Origin: Jaapia argillacea MUCL 33604
Lineage: Eukaryota; Basidiomycota; Agaricomycetes; Jaapiales; Jaapiaceae
Assembly: GCA_000697665.1 (NCBI GenBank)
Contig: KL197714.1
Span: 396,596-460,595 of the forward strand
Length of the DNA: 64,000 nt
Direction of reading: 5' to 3'
Both the position numbers and the translations under genes were made by a program. This document shows, in pieces, positions 34,197-46,208 of the stretch (the first letter of the stretch is position 1; each line of letters opens with the position of its first letter). Below the pieces are notes generated by a model, which ran no database searches, was not told the DNA's origin, and was given only the letters and a program-made list of their open reading frames with translations.

Positions 34197-35662
34197 TCAT
34201 AATGGAGATGCCACGGTAGAACCTTCCAACGAAGGCGAATACAAGATAGTGACGTCCGCATCTGTCAAGATAGCAGCTTCCTGTAGGGCTTTGGCGTCTA
34301 AGGGACTAATGGCCGCGCAGCACTCGATCGACAACGCGGAAAGATGACTGCCGTAAGTGAACTTCGCATCTGCAGAGCAGCGTCTCTCGATGATGGAGTG
34401 TAAAGAATGGCCTGAAACTTGGTGGCATCGGTGTAAGGTGAGAGAGCGAATGCGCGGGGAGAGGGACGGATCGGCGAGTACCTCGAGGCACTCATCAGAG
34501 ATACTGGAATCCTCGAAACAAACATCCTGGAGATGGGGCATTGTGCGGAGACAATTTGGCATATCGTGTTTGACGAAAGCCGAGGCTCGCAGCGTCAAGC
34601 GACAAAGGGGAGGGAATCCGGACCTGGTGAGCATCTCTGTCACGAATATAGATAGCTGACGGCCCCCTACTGCATCACTACAATCGCAGAGCTCGAGACT
34701 GGAGAGGGCGGGTGCGATGATGATGGCAAGGGAGCATGCGCCGTGGAAATATTTTTTTTCAAAACCTTCGCGAGATGACTGGATTACGAGCGTGTGGAGA
34801 TGATCAAGGTCACCGCTTCTTCGTTCCCCGTGGAAGATCTCGGAAGGACGTATTCGACTTGGAGCGTCAGGGTTTCAAGGAGTGGGCAACATTGTAATAG
34901 TTGACGAACCCGCGGGTATGTCGTCGTAACAAATCCCAGATAGAGAGTAGTAAGGGCATGGAAAAAATGATCGACATGGGGGTCAACGGCGGGGATCCAT
35001 CGATCAATCGAGGCGAATCGGAGCCTAGGAGCCACTTTGAACGTGGTGATAATGCCATAGGTTCTGTGACACCCATCCACACGACCCCATGAACTGTCTC
35101 TAATATTGAGCACCTGGAGGATGGGCAGATCCAGGGAGTACTCGGAAAGGAGACGCTCCATGACGGAAAATTGGACATCCATGGACATCGCCCGAATGCG
35201 AATAGCGTGAGGTACCAATGCGTCGACCATTGGCCACAATTTCTCCGCTTCGAGAGATATACCGTTGACATACACAGTCAAACGACATGTCCCTGACCTC
35301 TCCAACCAAAACTGAAGTCGCGGGAGTGTCATCCGGGAACCGACTGGTATCAAAGTCCACGCTCGAGGATACTCATAAATGATGGAGCGCCATCGTCTGG
35401 AGACTCGGGAGATGATGATCGGAAATCGCCAGTTTTCCTCGTTAGCGGCCAGGGTGAAAATCTCGCCGAGAATTTCCGGTGGAAGGATGCGATGAGGAGC
35501 GATGTATGCAAGGTCTTGCTCGATCGATGTTCGCAAGGATAATATCTCTTGTTCGAGAGATACCACTCGAGCCAGCCTCTCTTGAACGTCCGAAGCTATC
35601 CGACGCCGAACGTGGAGACTAGGCACATCGTCAGCGCCGAAGGACGACACGGTGTCTGTCAC
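34197..35662 (-). pseudogene. F-box gene, paralog 2, frameshifted
   Basis: Close paralog of the gene at 31725-33176 along its whole length: PSLHVRRRIASDVQERLARV, coiled coil, ILPPEILGEIFTLAA, WRSIIYEYPRAWTLIP, LTTLYLGFVTTTYPRVRQLL, CHQVSGHSLHSIIE and a matching C-terminus. At about 34806-34813 one base is missing relative to the paralog. The frame then stops within a few codons, while family sequence (DHLHTLVIQSS-like) carries on in another frame to the normal stop at 34197. The 5' end is also unclear: the frame opens only with a GTG at 35662, with an in-frame stop a little upstream, so a spliced leader exon further upstream is possible. A pseudogene is most likely, though a single-base sequence error cannot be excluded. 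If expressed, the product would keep the F-box but lose the C-terminal repeats. Confidence 0.65.
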
Positions 35663-36663
35663 TGCGATTTTCTGATGTTCAATTGTAAGTCAGGACCGGG
35701 AAGTAAGTAGACGCACTCGATTGTCTGGAAGAGGTTTGGTAGTTACTCGACGACCAGGCTGGCGCTGAGATTGAGATTGAGATTGAGCGGCCTGCCTATC
35801 AGCGCAACTCGTGGCTCGTGACGTGTTGTCACACTGGGAGTACAAGACTCCGAACCCAGCTTGAACCTGACAACTCTCGGTCGGTAACGCCACAAGTACT
35901 CTGAGGAGACAGCGATGGTTCGTCAGAAGAGAGCAGGGACGAGCAGCAGGCAGAAATTACATACCTGAGAGGACAGTGGGAGTTAGGGATAGAGGGACGA
36001 TGTCCATATCCCGACTATTCAGGTATAAGTATGCTGTAACTCCCCTATTTGAATGAGATTCGCAGGGGCAGCGCTGGATACGGCGTATCCCCTGTCGGAA
36101 GCCCCAGTCTGGAGTTGCAGTCTCGCAGATTGGACTGAATTAAATAACAATCGAAATGCGACGACTCTCGATTTTGAGAGGGGGTGTCTATCATCAGTGC
36201 ATGAGAGTGCATAGGAACCTCGCGGCTTGCCAGGGGTTACCGGGAGTCAACAATGTTCGGAAAGGCTTGCGAAACACGGCTTCGTTGACATTTGACATCC
36301 TAGCTTCGTAAACAAGATCACAACAGAATAGTCCAACTGCGTGGCCTGCCCTCGTCATAGGAAAGCAACGATATTACATGTAAGTTGAGACTACTGGGCT
36401 ATATAGAAACCCAGTCGCCCTCGGCGCCTTCGTGGGGACTAAACGGCGGTTAAGGAATTGTCCACGACGGAATAGTCACGAATGCTCAACTTCCGACGGA
36501 GGGCGAAAACCTGGTCGCTGTAGAGGAGGGGCTGTGACGCTGGTGCCGAGCTGTGATGTAATTACTAGAGTGTTCCATCTTTCCCAGAGTCATATCAGTC
36601 GATGTCGTACCACAGAGCCAGCCAGCACTCACTGATGGAATCTAACGGCACAAGTGCCTCCCT
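35663..36663. other. Intergenic stretch with possible leader exon
   Basis: No complete gene is recognised. A run of four GAGATT-type units (about 35768-35790) is present. An ATG on the minus strand near 36009, with a GTATGT donor after it, could start a leader exon of F-box paralog 2, but the joins I tried do not keep frame. The rest shows nothing. Confidence 0.35.
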
Positions 36664-37261
36664 TTATCCTCTAACCAGCCCTATTCGCGCTGCCAACTGC
36701 CTAGCCTGCTGAGCTTGTAATCTCCGTGATCTCGCCAACAGGACAAACAGCGACACTGCTGCGAACGCAATGTTACATGCGATGAACTCCCAGAAGTCTG
36801 CGCGTTCTTGTTCGACGATACGTCCACAGGACTGCCATGCCGGTATTTCACCTTCTGGGTGGGCTGGATAATCGTCGTCGTCATCGTCCAGGTTTGGTGG
36901 GTGGTGTATTGGGGGAGTTACATGTGATGGTGGGGGTGGTGGATGTGATAAGGATGCGTTGAAACAGTGCATCAATCGGCGGTTTCCAAAGGGTTGGCAG
37001 AAAGGTTGATGGAGCTATCCAGGGAGCAGAGATGAGGCCGGCGAAAAACTGGGATAAGAAGCCGAGTAGACACACCGCGTCTTCTGGGCAAGGCTGACAC
37101 CGACCAAATGGCCTGCATATCATTTCTGTAGTGTTATGACTTGGAACACTGGTTGGTTGAGCGTTCAAAGTGGGGAGCAAGCATGACCAGAGCAGGCTGC
37201 GGTCCGATCAGAATGGTGGAGCTAGATAACCAGATTATGAACGCACGAACAGATATGTCAT
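36664..37261 (-). CDS. Small single-pass membrane protein, JTB-like
   Basis: A small type I membrane protein rebuilt from three exons. A splice with donor GTTCGT joins the ATG at 37261 to LLWSCLLPTLNAQ, giving a good signal peptide (MTYLLLWSCLLPTLNAQ). The ectodomain is Cys-rich: MICRPFGRCQPCPEDA, then LHQPFCQPFGNRRLMHCFN, a Pro/His/Asp-rich stretch and WQSCGRIVEQERADFWEF. A membrane helix (IACNIAFAAVSLFVLLA) and a basic tail (RSRRLQAQQARQLAARIG) follow. The CxxC pairs, the SC...EQ..FWEF segment before the helix and the basic tail resemble the JTB (jumping translocation breakpoint) family. The assignment is tentative, and the first exon is the weakest part of the model. Confidence 0.55.
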
Positions 37262-38306
37262 GAAAAGACGAGCGAGAGACGAGGGAGACCACATAAGGTG
37301 GTAGGCAGGTTGAAGTAGGGTGGTTCGGTGAACGGATTGAAGTCAAGTCCCACAGCTTCAACTGATCGTGGGAAGGTGAAGGTCTTGTCGTACTCCCATG
37401 GACCTGATACCGATGGCTCTTGGAACTGCTTGAACTTTGACTCTCCTTCACTTGTTCCAGCCCCTCATTCCTGCTCATTGAGACCGTTAACTCTGGATGT
37501 CTTTTAACCAGTTCCTTGATCCAGGTTCCAGGATCCCACCAGAATTCGTGATCGGTCTGCCCCTCCTAGGCTGTGGAACAACTGGCAATTGTTCTGATTG
37601 CTAGTTCTGAACTCCCCTCCAGTCTATTTTGGAGTCTCGCTTTCCAGAGTAGCTTCAGTGAGCTTAACTTTATACGAGGAAAGTATTTTTGGCCAACTTC
37701 GACCGCTGGGCCATTCACTATTGAATGAACGCGTGCACGATCTGGATACGTTTACTGCACTGTGTCTTTTCAGTTCGAAATTTGCATCCGAACTCCAGCT
37801 GGGTTATCCCGACGAACCCAGTTCTCGGTCCCCCCGACTGTGGGTTCAACAGTGGACATGCTTCCTCAAGATCTCTCTCAATCCAGCGAAGCTCTTGTAC
37901 CGAGTCGTCGAATCCCCTCGACCTTCGAAGACCCGCATCGACTTGGCGTACCCTTCTCCCGGATTTTGCGGACAGTCCACCTTCCTCTAGACCTACGGAG
38001 GAGCAGCCGGCGTCCATATAGAGTGTGGGGTGCTCAATATGCTACCGCTTCGTAAATTTCATGTATATAGTTCCGGTGGTAGATCTACGCTTACTACTGT
38101 CGTATTGAAATGATGCGGGGGGCGGCCCCAGCGTCCGTCCCCGCTGCACACATTCTCCCATCTTCCAGCGAAGTCAATCTAATCCCCTCCAGTTTGGAGG
38201 GTTGTGTCGTGGGAATATGATGCGCCACCCCGACGGATCCTGAGACAGCTGAGAGTCAACGAGCCTCATCAAGTCGCCACAACTTTACAGCCTTCCAATA
38301 CTCGCC
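37262..38306. other. About 1 kb without a recognised gene
   Basis: Several overlapping frames at 37598-38055 on both strands have no motif; the longest (130 codons, plus) is featureless. The last 150 bp probably hold the SRP19 promoter and 5' UTR. Confidence 0.4.
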
Positions 38307-39399
38307 ATGTCCCGCCGAACAGTGACCGTCGAGGAATTTGACGATGATACGGATCTTCCACTCCCTTCTCGTCCTCTCCCAAACACCGGTACACGAGGCG
38401 CAATTCTAGAAGAAATCGATACAGAGTATGAAGTAACTCGTCCTCCTGAACCTCTACCCGAGCGTCCTCAACGTCAACCCTCTCAACCTGGACCCGCATC
38501 ACCCTCGAAACCTCAATTCAAGTCTTCTTCGGGTGCGGATGGTGCACCGGGGAGGGAGCAGGGAAATATGGTGACTGATATCACACCTTACAAGTCGTGC
38601 GTATGTGGGCTTTTCTTGATGTCATTGCTGCTCATCTTGGTTCCTTGATCCGCCCAATCGTTATTGTTACTGCAGTTGGACATGCGTCTATCCCATATAT
38701 ATTGATGCCAAGCGGGGTTATGGTACTGGAGAACGACGGATTGCGAGAGCGAAGAGCTTGTGGTATCCCCTCAGCAAAGATATTGCGGATGCGACAAGTA
38801 GACTAGGGTTGAGCACCCTGCATGAAGTGAACAAGTCTCATCCTCGAGATTGGGATAATCCCGGTCGCGTGCGAGTGCAATGGAAGAAGGACGGCAAGCT
38901 GTGCAATCCTCACATTAAAACCAGTGCGTTCACTCAGGTCTCCTCTGTTTCATCTCATCCTAACATATGTCCAGAGAAACAGCTACTCGAGATGATATCG
39001 TTCCAGATCCAACGGCTCAAACCCGATAACGTTCCAAGGGAACCTTATTCTTACCCTTCCTCTCACCCCACCCCACCCCAAATCACTTCCAAACCTAACC
39101 CCCCATCAGCAAAGGGCAAACAGCCCATACAGAAGACGAAAGCACCTTCACCTTCGAAACAAACCGGTAGCCTAGCGCTTCCCGTACCGCCAGAACCTCA
39201 GCCTGAGCTGGCCAGCAGAGTATCACCTTATTCCCCAGCGCTGGCGACTGGGATGCTTCTAGAGACGATCAAGGCAGGAATGAATGCCCCTGATGGCGGG
39301 GCTGGTGGGGCCCCAGGTTTGCCGGGAGTTCCGGGGGCAGGTGGTACGGGGGCTGCGGGGCAGAAAGGGAAACGGAAGGTTGTACGTGTAAGAGGATAG
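38307..39399 (+). CDS. SEC65: Signal recognition particle subunit SRP19/Sec65
   Basis: RNA-binding subunit of the signal recognition particle, needed for SRP54 assembly on SRP RNA. After removing an intron that begins at about 38595, exon 2 reads WTCVYPIYIDAKRGYGTGER, then RRIARAKSLWYPLSKDIADA and RVRVQWKKDGKLCNP, the SRP19 core. A second intron separates this from KQLLEMISFQIQRLKP. The N-terminal extension is acidic and Pro-rich, as in fungal Sec65. The C-terminus is long and disordered, with a Gly/Pro collagen-like run (GGAGGAPGLPGVPGAGG) and a basic end KRKVVRVRG. The start is the ATG at 38307; the stop is at 39399. Confidence 0.9.
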
Positions 39400-41025
39400 G
39401 GTGCAGCAGGAAGAAGAAAGGGCTGGTTCTGTGCGTGTAGCCTTGTGAGCAGTGCATGTACGAGAGTCGATCTTGCTTGAAATGAATTAGCGTCACGGGG
39501 CCAGTGTCGGAACCGATCATCTTGTTCTTGAATGGAGTACGCTTGCCCCTGTTTCTTCTACCATTATCTCCGCAACTGTTGGATTTATGATAGCGTCTTG
39601 GGTTCACCCCAACCACCATGGCTTGACTTGTATCTTTGCTATCTGCGAGCTTGATAGCGATAAGTAGTAGAACCATGTGGCGGACGCCACCGATTCTATT
39701 TTTCTCTATTTGCGTAGAATTTTGCGTGCTGCCAAAATTATCAGAGTCCATCTTATCACGATTCTTCTGCCTCTCTTCACACTTCCATCTTCGCCCCCGT
39801 CGCGCATTTATCTCATGTACCGAACTGCAAAGAGAGTAAGGCAGATTGTATTTTCGGACCCAACTTCTTCACGATTGAATCCTGAATATCGTTGAGTCCG
39901 AAATTTCGGTCGTGCCTCAGTGTTCCGAAGGCAAGATCTCCGAAGATGTTTCTTGGTCAAATTCCTGTCGTCGGTGAAGTCTGTTCGCCTTTGGCAAACT
40001 GGTCCCAGTATCTACTCGATAGAGTGGGTGTATGCTTCACGCTGTGAAATTGACAATGCCTAGGTTGGCGGATCATCACGGTCGTCAACACAAGATGAGC
40101 TTACTGTAAGTCGGTGATAAGATGTAATTTCACAGAGCTAACTATGCACACGAGCAGAATCACCGCTTCTCCAGCTTAAAGTTGTAACGGGGCTCCGTTG
40201 TAGATGTGATACGTGCATTTCCGCGCACCCCTTCCAGTATTCCGTTTCCTCGTCGCAGCGAAACGCTGATTGCAGATTCCTCGCCATCGGTTGGGGGTGT
40301 ATACGCACGGATGTTGTTCTAGGGTCTTGTCGCCCCTCACCATACATTCGCGAGTAATCCTTCTTCACGGCATCGCGGGGTGTAGTCGCTTCTGATGGTG
40401 AGTCTCGTCCCTTTCTTCCTCCTCGCGAGCCGCTCATGTATTCACACCTTCAGGAGCATCTTGCGGCAATCGGCGAGACGGGGAAACTCTGATCAGCAGC
40501 ACGAGTACAAACACGTCAGTTCATTTGCCCCTCATTGCCGCCTGAACACCGCGCTGATCGAACCACCTAAAAGGGGTCATACGATGTATGCACCGTGGGG
40601 ACTCTTGGCTCAGTTGTCATATGTAAACTGGCTCAAGGTGTGTCATTAATTCAATGCATAGCATCCGCGAACGTCATTTCAACTGTTTGCGAAGTGTCCA
40701 GGAGCGTCCCATGGACTCCTCACGGACCATTCGAGGTAAGTTCCATCGGCCAAATCTCGAAGATTGGCCTCACGTGACCTGATCCGGAGCTATGAACCTT
40801 CCTTCAGAGTTTCCCTTTTGGGAGAAACCGTCGAGTTTTCTCTATGGTGTTGGTTGAAATGATCATCTGTCGGAGGGGCACGGGATGGCGAGGCTCACTG
40901 CGCGTTCATACATAGAGCGAGCGATGGCACCGATTACCCCAACTCGCGTCTCTGCCTGACAACTCACCATACTCGACCGTGGCCTTGCAAATACCTTCGT
41001 CCCTACCTATCCCCTCACCCTAGCC
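39400..41025. other. About 1.6 kb without a recognised gene
   Basis: Short overlapping frames on both strands show no conserved motif. A minus-strand ATG frame at 40138-40437 (99 codons) is basic and featureless. GTGAGT and CAG sites on the plus strand near 40398 and 40452 could mark an unknown spliced transcript. The end of the stretch should contain the carboxylesterase promoter. Confidence 0.4.
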
Positions 41026-43135
41026 ATGCCCAGCAAGGTAGTACGACCTTCGGTGCACCATAAGGCCCTGAACACCACTTTCGATGGCTTTGAGCATCCT
41101 ATTTCGACTCCTGAAGCTCGTGTTCATCAGTATCGTGGAGTGAAGTACGCCAGTGTGCCCGCTCGATTCCGCCAGTCCAAGTTGCAGACATCTTATCCTT
41201 CACATGTTGACTGCACAAGATACGGGTACGTAATATTCTGGTTCATTGTTCTGGGCGGTAAAGCTAACGCACAGCATTATAGTCCCATCTGCCCCCAAGT
41301 TATCAAGCGGGACGCAGATGCAGCTATGTTTGGTTTGACGGTTGACGACGTGCCCTCTCAGGTGTTCAAGCAGAATGAGTTTGAATGCCTGAACCTGAAT
41401 ATCACCTGCCCAGGCGATATCAGTCCCGAATCTGCGATTCCGGTCATGCTGTGGATTCATGGGTACGTCCTCAGTGTATCTGACTTGGCGTTCCTTATCT
41501 AACGACCACTTGCAGTGGTGGAAACCACGGATCTGGTTCCAGTTGGGTGTATGATGGTGGAAATCTTGTTTCTAAAAGTATCATGATCGGGAAACCGATC
41601 ATTCTTGTAACATTCAAGTGAGTTCGCACCGCCTTGATATCTAGGATGCCAAACTCATACGCGTCTAGTTATCGATTAGGGATCTTCGGCTTTGCGGCAA
41701 GCACCGCACTTGAAGAGGACAACAGAGTCGCAGGCGACGAAGGGGTTGGCAATTATGGTGGGTCCTTTCGTCTGTGTAGATCCTTCGTCGTAACCGAAAC
41801 CACTTCGCAGGTCTGTGCGACCAACGCGCCGCCCTTGAATGGGTCCACGAATTCATCTCGGAATTCGGTGGCGATCCTAACAACATCACGCTTTTTGGCG
41901 AATCGACCGGTGCTTCCGACATTCTATATCACCTCGTCTCCGTCGAGAATGAGGTCCACCCTCTATTCCATCGAGCTATCATCCAAAGCGCAATGATAGA
42001 TCACGTCATTCCCGATGTTCGAACTGCAACATGGCATCTTTCGAAAGTCCTATCTGCCCTTCGAATACACACCGTAGCTCAACTGCGTGCAGTTGAAGCC
42101 GACAAGTTGGTTTCACTTGGCTATTGTTTGCGGATCGTCGACGATGGCATTTTCCTTCGTCATGGTTGGAATGAGCTGTTATTCCCTCAAAACACCCATC
42201 ACCGCACTCTCCCGTATGAGGTCAACCTAGACATCCTCAAGAGCCATCCTCTTCATCCTTCCGAAATCGGTCATGCAGACCTTCGTCATCACTTTGCCAT
42301 TCGCTCGTCATCGAAGAATCGCTCCCACTCCAAACCCCGCTCTCGCTCTCGCTCGCGGCCAAGACATCGGCAGCCAACTATCCAACCTATCATCATTGGC
42401 GATATATTCTCATCGTCTCATCTCTACTCGCTTCCTGCCTCTCTCTGGACACCTGACGGCGTGGTTCGACGAGTGCGAGCCGTTTGCCAGTCGCTAACAA
42501 AAGCTTCCAACCTCTTGCGTGCTTATGATATCTCACCTCACACCGAACCTGAAGATCTTCCTGAAAGGCTACTTGACTTGATTACCGATGCTCGTCTGGC
42601 TTGGCCGACCGAGAGTGTTGCTGCCGGGATCAAGAAGGAAAGGGGTGGTCGAGGTGTTTACCGGTTTATTTTCGACCAAGAGGGACCAGGCTCGGGGCCT
42701 GTCGAACTGGCTTACCTCTTTGACAACGTACCCCTGCCCGTAGCTGAAGCTCCCTCGTACCCTGACTCATTCGACTCTTCGGAAGATGAGGACGAGGATC
42801 AGTACATGGTGGGAGATGGCGATGGATTCTACGACTCAAGTTGGGATGTGACGGATGTGGACCAATACAGTTATAGTCGCGTCCGTGATGCAATGCAGGA
42901 ACGATGGATTGCGTTTGCATATGGCGAAGGACCTTGGAGAGAGGACAGTGTGTTCGTGTTTGGCCCGGAAGGGGAGACTGGCGAGCGGTCATGGAGCATC
43001 TTTGAGGGGCGAAGAAGAAAGCAAACTTGGAGAGAAGCGCTGGAGCCTTTGGGGATGCAGTTGGTGCAGAAGGTTGGCATCGAACTGAGTAATGGCCCTC
43101 CCATAGGATCTCGCGTTGGTGGAAAATTCTTCTAA
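41026..43135 (+). CDS. Carboxylesterase (type B) fold protein, likely no catalytic His
   Basis: Alpha/beta-hydrolase of the type-B carboxylesterase family. Conserved blocks are VHQYRGVKYASVPARF, the paired-Cys region FECLNLNITCP, the oxyanion HGGG (spliced across an intron), VTFNYRLGIFGFAAS, GNYGLCDQRAALEWVHEFI, FGGDPNNITLFGESTGASD with the nucleophile Ser of GESTG, and FDQEGPGSGPVELAYLFDN. In the last block most fungal relatives have HHAVDL-type residues where this protein has SGPVEL, so the catalytic His seems to be missing. There are also an Arg/Ser-rich insert (RSHSKPRSRSRSRPRH) and an acidic stretch (SSEDEDEDQYMVGDGDG) near the C-terminus. No signal peptide is present, so it is probably intracellular. 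It may be a non-enzymatic member. Four introns are removed, all in the first half. Confidence 0.82.
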
Positions 43136-43557
43136 CACACGTTGAATTGGTTCGTCGTATTGTTTTCATGCCATGATTGTTATCGGGATCGCATTCGTTG
43201 TCGGGATATGGGCACACATAACATTTTTTTTCAGGCCCGTATGTTCTCTTCACATCATCATCTGTTGTTATTACTAGTACTACGCAAGCACCGCCCATAT
43301 GTTGTATTGATAGTCTCACACGAATGTATCATTTACTTACCCACGTTCATTGATGTCGCTCATCATCTTCGCCAAGGAAACGAACTGAACTCAGTCAACC
43401 GATCCTCCTTGAATCTGTCTAATAATACAATCAGCGAACGAGCTATGTTGAGATGCTCGTCCGACTACCCTACCCTACCGACGTTGAATCTTCTCGCACC
43501 TATCCAATCCACGTCTGCAAAACAACAAATCACCTGCAAATGACTACCCCGCCTCGC

Positions 43558-45647
43558 TCATTCCTCGATGCCGGCAGGCCTTTGCAAGTTCTGGGTATCG
43601 ATGCCGGGCAAGGGCCACTTCCTCGCAAAGGTCTCTACCTCCTTCTTCAAAGCGATCACCTTCTTCCTACCCTCACTGTCGCCCTTGGTAGCGACGCGCT
43701 CGAAGTCCTTGAGTAGCTTGCTACCAGTCTCCTTTTGAATGTCGAGGGAGAGTTGGACAGCTCGGTGAAGGAAGTCGGCGACGACTTTCATATCGTCTTC
43801 GAGCATGTTACGGGAGGTAAGGGCAGAAGTCCCGAGACGGATGCCACCAGGGGCGGTAGCCGAGGCATCACCAGAGACGGCATTTTCTACAAGGGCGCCA
43901 TTGAGAGCTGAATGCCACGACATGATGAAATCGCTTACTGTTGATCGTGATACCCATGATGTCGCAGATCTTCTCGACCTTGCTGCCAGTCAGCTTGAGA
44001 GGTCGGAGATCCCACAGGATCAAGTGGTTGTCAGTTCCGCCGGTCTGGAGCTTGTAGCCGTGGGCTAAAGGGATGGGGAGATATTAAGCATGATACAAAT
44101 CGTAAAGGATAGAATCAAACATACAGACGAGCTCGCTTGCCAAAGTACGAGCATTCGCGATAACCTGCTTGGCGTACGCCTTCCACTCTGGTTGAGCAGC
44201 TTGGTGAAGAGCAGTGGCCACCGCAGCGATGGTCTGTCAGGGATCCAGGAAGTGTCAACTAACACGTTGCAACCTCGAGTAGCTAGAACAACGAACGTTG
44301 TTGTGAGGACCACCCTGGCATGCAGGGAAGACGGCCTCGTTCACTCGCTTCTCCAAGTCACTGGCATGGGGAGAATCCTTGCGGAAGAAGATCAAACCAG
44401 CACGAGGACCACGCAGGGTCTTATGTCTAAACAAGGTTAACAAGGTTGAGGTAAAGGGTTGATGAAGGGACGGCAACTAGAACTTACGTGGTGGTCGTGA
44501 CAACATCGCAATAATCAAATGGATTGCTCAATTCTTGAGCGGCGACCAGACCGCTGGTGTGGGCGATATCTGCCATGAGGAACGCGCCATGCTCATCGCA
44601 TGTTTTGCGGAGAGCAGCGTAGTCCCAATCACGAGGATAAGCAGATGCACCACAGATGATCAAGCGGGGCTGAAGTTCGATTGAGTAGGCGCGAAGACGG
44701 CGATTTCTGGAATTTCATTACCTTAAACAAGCGTGCCTGTTGGGCCAAACCCTGGTAGTCAATCAGCTGCGTGGTGGGGTCAAGACCATAAGGGAAAGAT
44801 TGGAAGTAGATCGAAGATGCGGTGATCTTCTTTTTGGCGGTCTAAGGGAGATGGCATTAATATTGTCACCGATCCAGGGAAATGAAGACATACATAGTAG
44901 CCGTGCGTCAAGTGACCACCATCGGGCAGGCCAAGACCCATCAGACGATCTTGAGGTTGAATGAGGGCAGTCAGGGCAGCGAAGCTATGAATGTTGTTAG
45001 ACTCTCATTCAATGGAATTCTTCCACAAGAAAAAGGCTTACTTTGCCGTCTGGAGATAAGATAGGTTCAGTCAGTTAATGAGGACGCGAGCGCGGGGGAA
45101 TACTCACGCTGCCAGAATACGGTTGCACATTAACGCCCCACTTGGCAGGGTCCAAATGGAATGCCTCCAAGGCCCGCTTGCGGCACAGAACCTCGAGCTC
45201 GTCGATCCATTCATTCCCACCATAGTACCGAGCGGAAGGCAGACCCTCGGAGTACTTGTTTGTCAAGATAGAGCCGTTGGCCTCCATCGCCGCACGACTC
45301 GTCAAGTTCTATACATAGGGCGGAAAGCTTTAAAACACGACTCATAGAGATCGAGCAACGAGGATACAATACCTCTGACGCGATAAGCTCAAGTCCTGAG
45401 AACTGCCTCCATGTCTCTTTGTCGATGATATTTTTCACCACGGGGTCGATCTCTGACAAAGGAGCGTACAATATCTTGTTCTATCGATGATAGCTCGCCC
45501 ATCAGCCAGGAAAGATTCTACCAAGCATAGGGGTACACGTACGAAGTCTGCAGCGCTTGACGTGGCCATCGTTGATCTTTGCAGGGGAAAAGAGCGGATA
45601 AGGGGAAGGGTGGAACGGGGTAGAGGTCGAGTTAGCAGACGAAACAT
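43558..45647 (-). CDS. SHM1: Serine hydroxymethyltransferase
   Basis: PLP enzyme that converts serine and tetrahydrofolate to glycine and 5,10-methylene-THF in one-carbon metabolism. The first ATG (45647) gives an Arg-rich, mitochondrial-type presequence ([20 protein letters not shown]). A second in-frame ATG 26 codons on (MATSSAADF) would give a cytosolic form. Family blocks are present: [14 protein letters not shown] (across an intron), [58 protein letters not shown] and [16 protein letters not shown] with the PLP-binding Lys. Later come [12 protein letters not shown] and the C-terminal [15 protein letters not shown]. About ten exons are inferred. The stop is at 43558-43560. The symbol assumes the mitochondrial isoform. 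Confidence 0.92.
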
Positions 45648-46208
45648 CCACGCAGAAAAAATTTATAGCAGCTAGAGCAGTTGTCTTAAACCCGAGTCAA
45701 AACGAGGCCGGTTAAATCCGACCGTCGATTGAGAGGACGATATCAGGATGGTGGCGGAAGTTACGTCCTTGATCGCGTACGACATCGCGAAGCCTCCAAC
45801 GGCGAGCTGTTTCTCTGTTTCTCTGCCCTATCCACGAGCTGCATTACACTCCCAATTACATCCTGGGTCGTTATATTTCCTGCCTTTGACAATAGCTGTA
45901 TAACATCCGAAAACTCTGTGCCCTCTGTCGGCACTTTTTTCAACCTTTATTTGCGCTTTTTCGCCGCACATTGTATTGAAAGGTCTTCTTAACGAAAGAG
46001 AATTGCCTTGGATACAGGTGAGCCCCTTTGGGGACGAAAATGGAGGTGGCTGATCAGCTACCATGGATCCACATTGGCAAGTCTTGCCTCAAGGACCCCA
46101 CGAGGCGCACTGCTGGTGTACAGCAGTATGTTAAGCTTCTCTTCCAGCCATTGAGACGCCCGCACATCCTCCTACTGGCCTGTGAAGTCTCTGGACATAG
46201 AACGGAGC
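45648..46208. promoter_or_regulatory. Divergent promoter region, SHMT / RING gene
   Basis: About 560 bp between two divergent start codons. It probably contains both promoters. A TATA-like TTTATAG lies about 15 bp above the SHMT start at 45660. No further site stands out. Confidence 0.4.

Noticed and set aside
39269-39751. 160-codon minus-strand frame over the SRP19 3' end
   Set aside because: Half lies antisense to SRP19 coding sequence and the rest has no motif.
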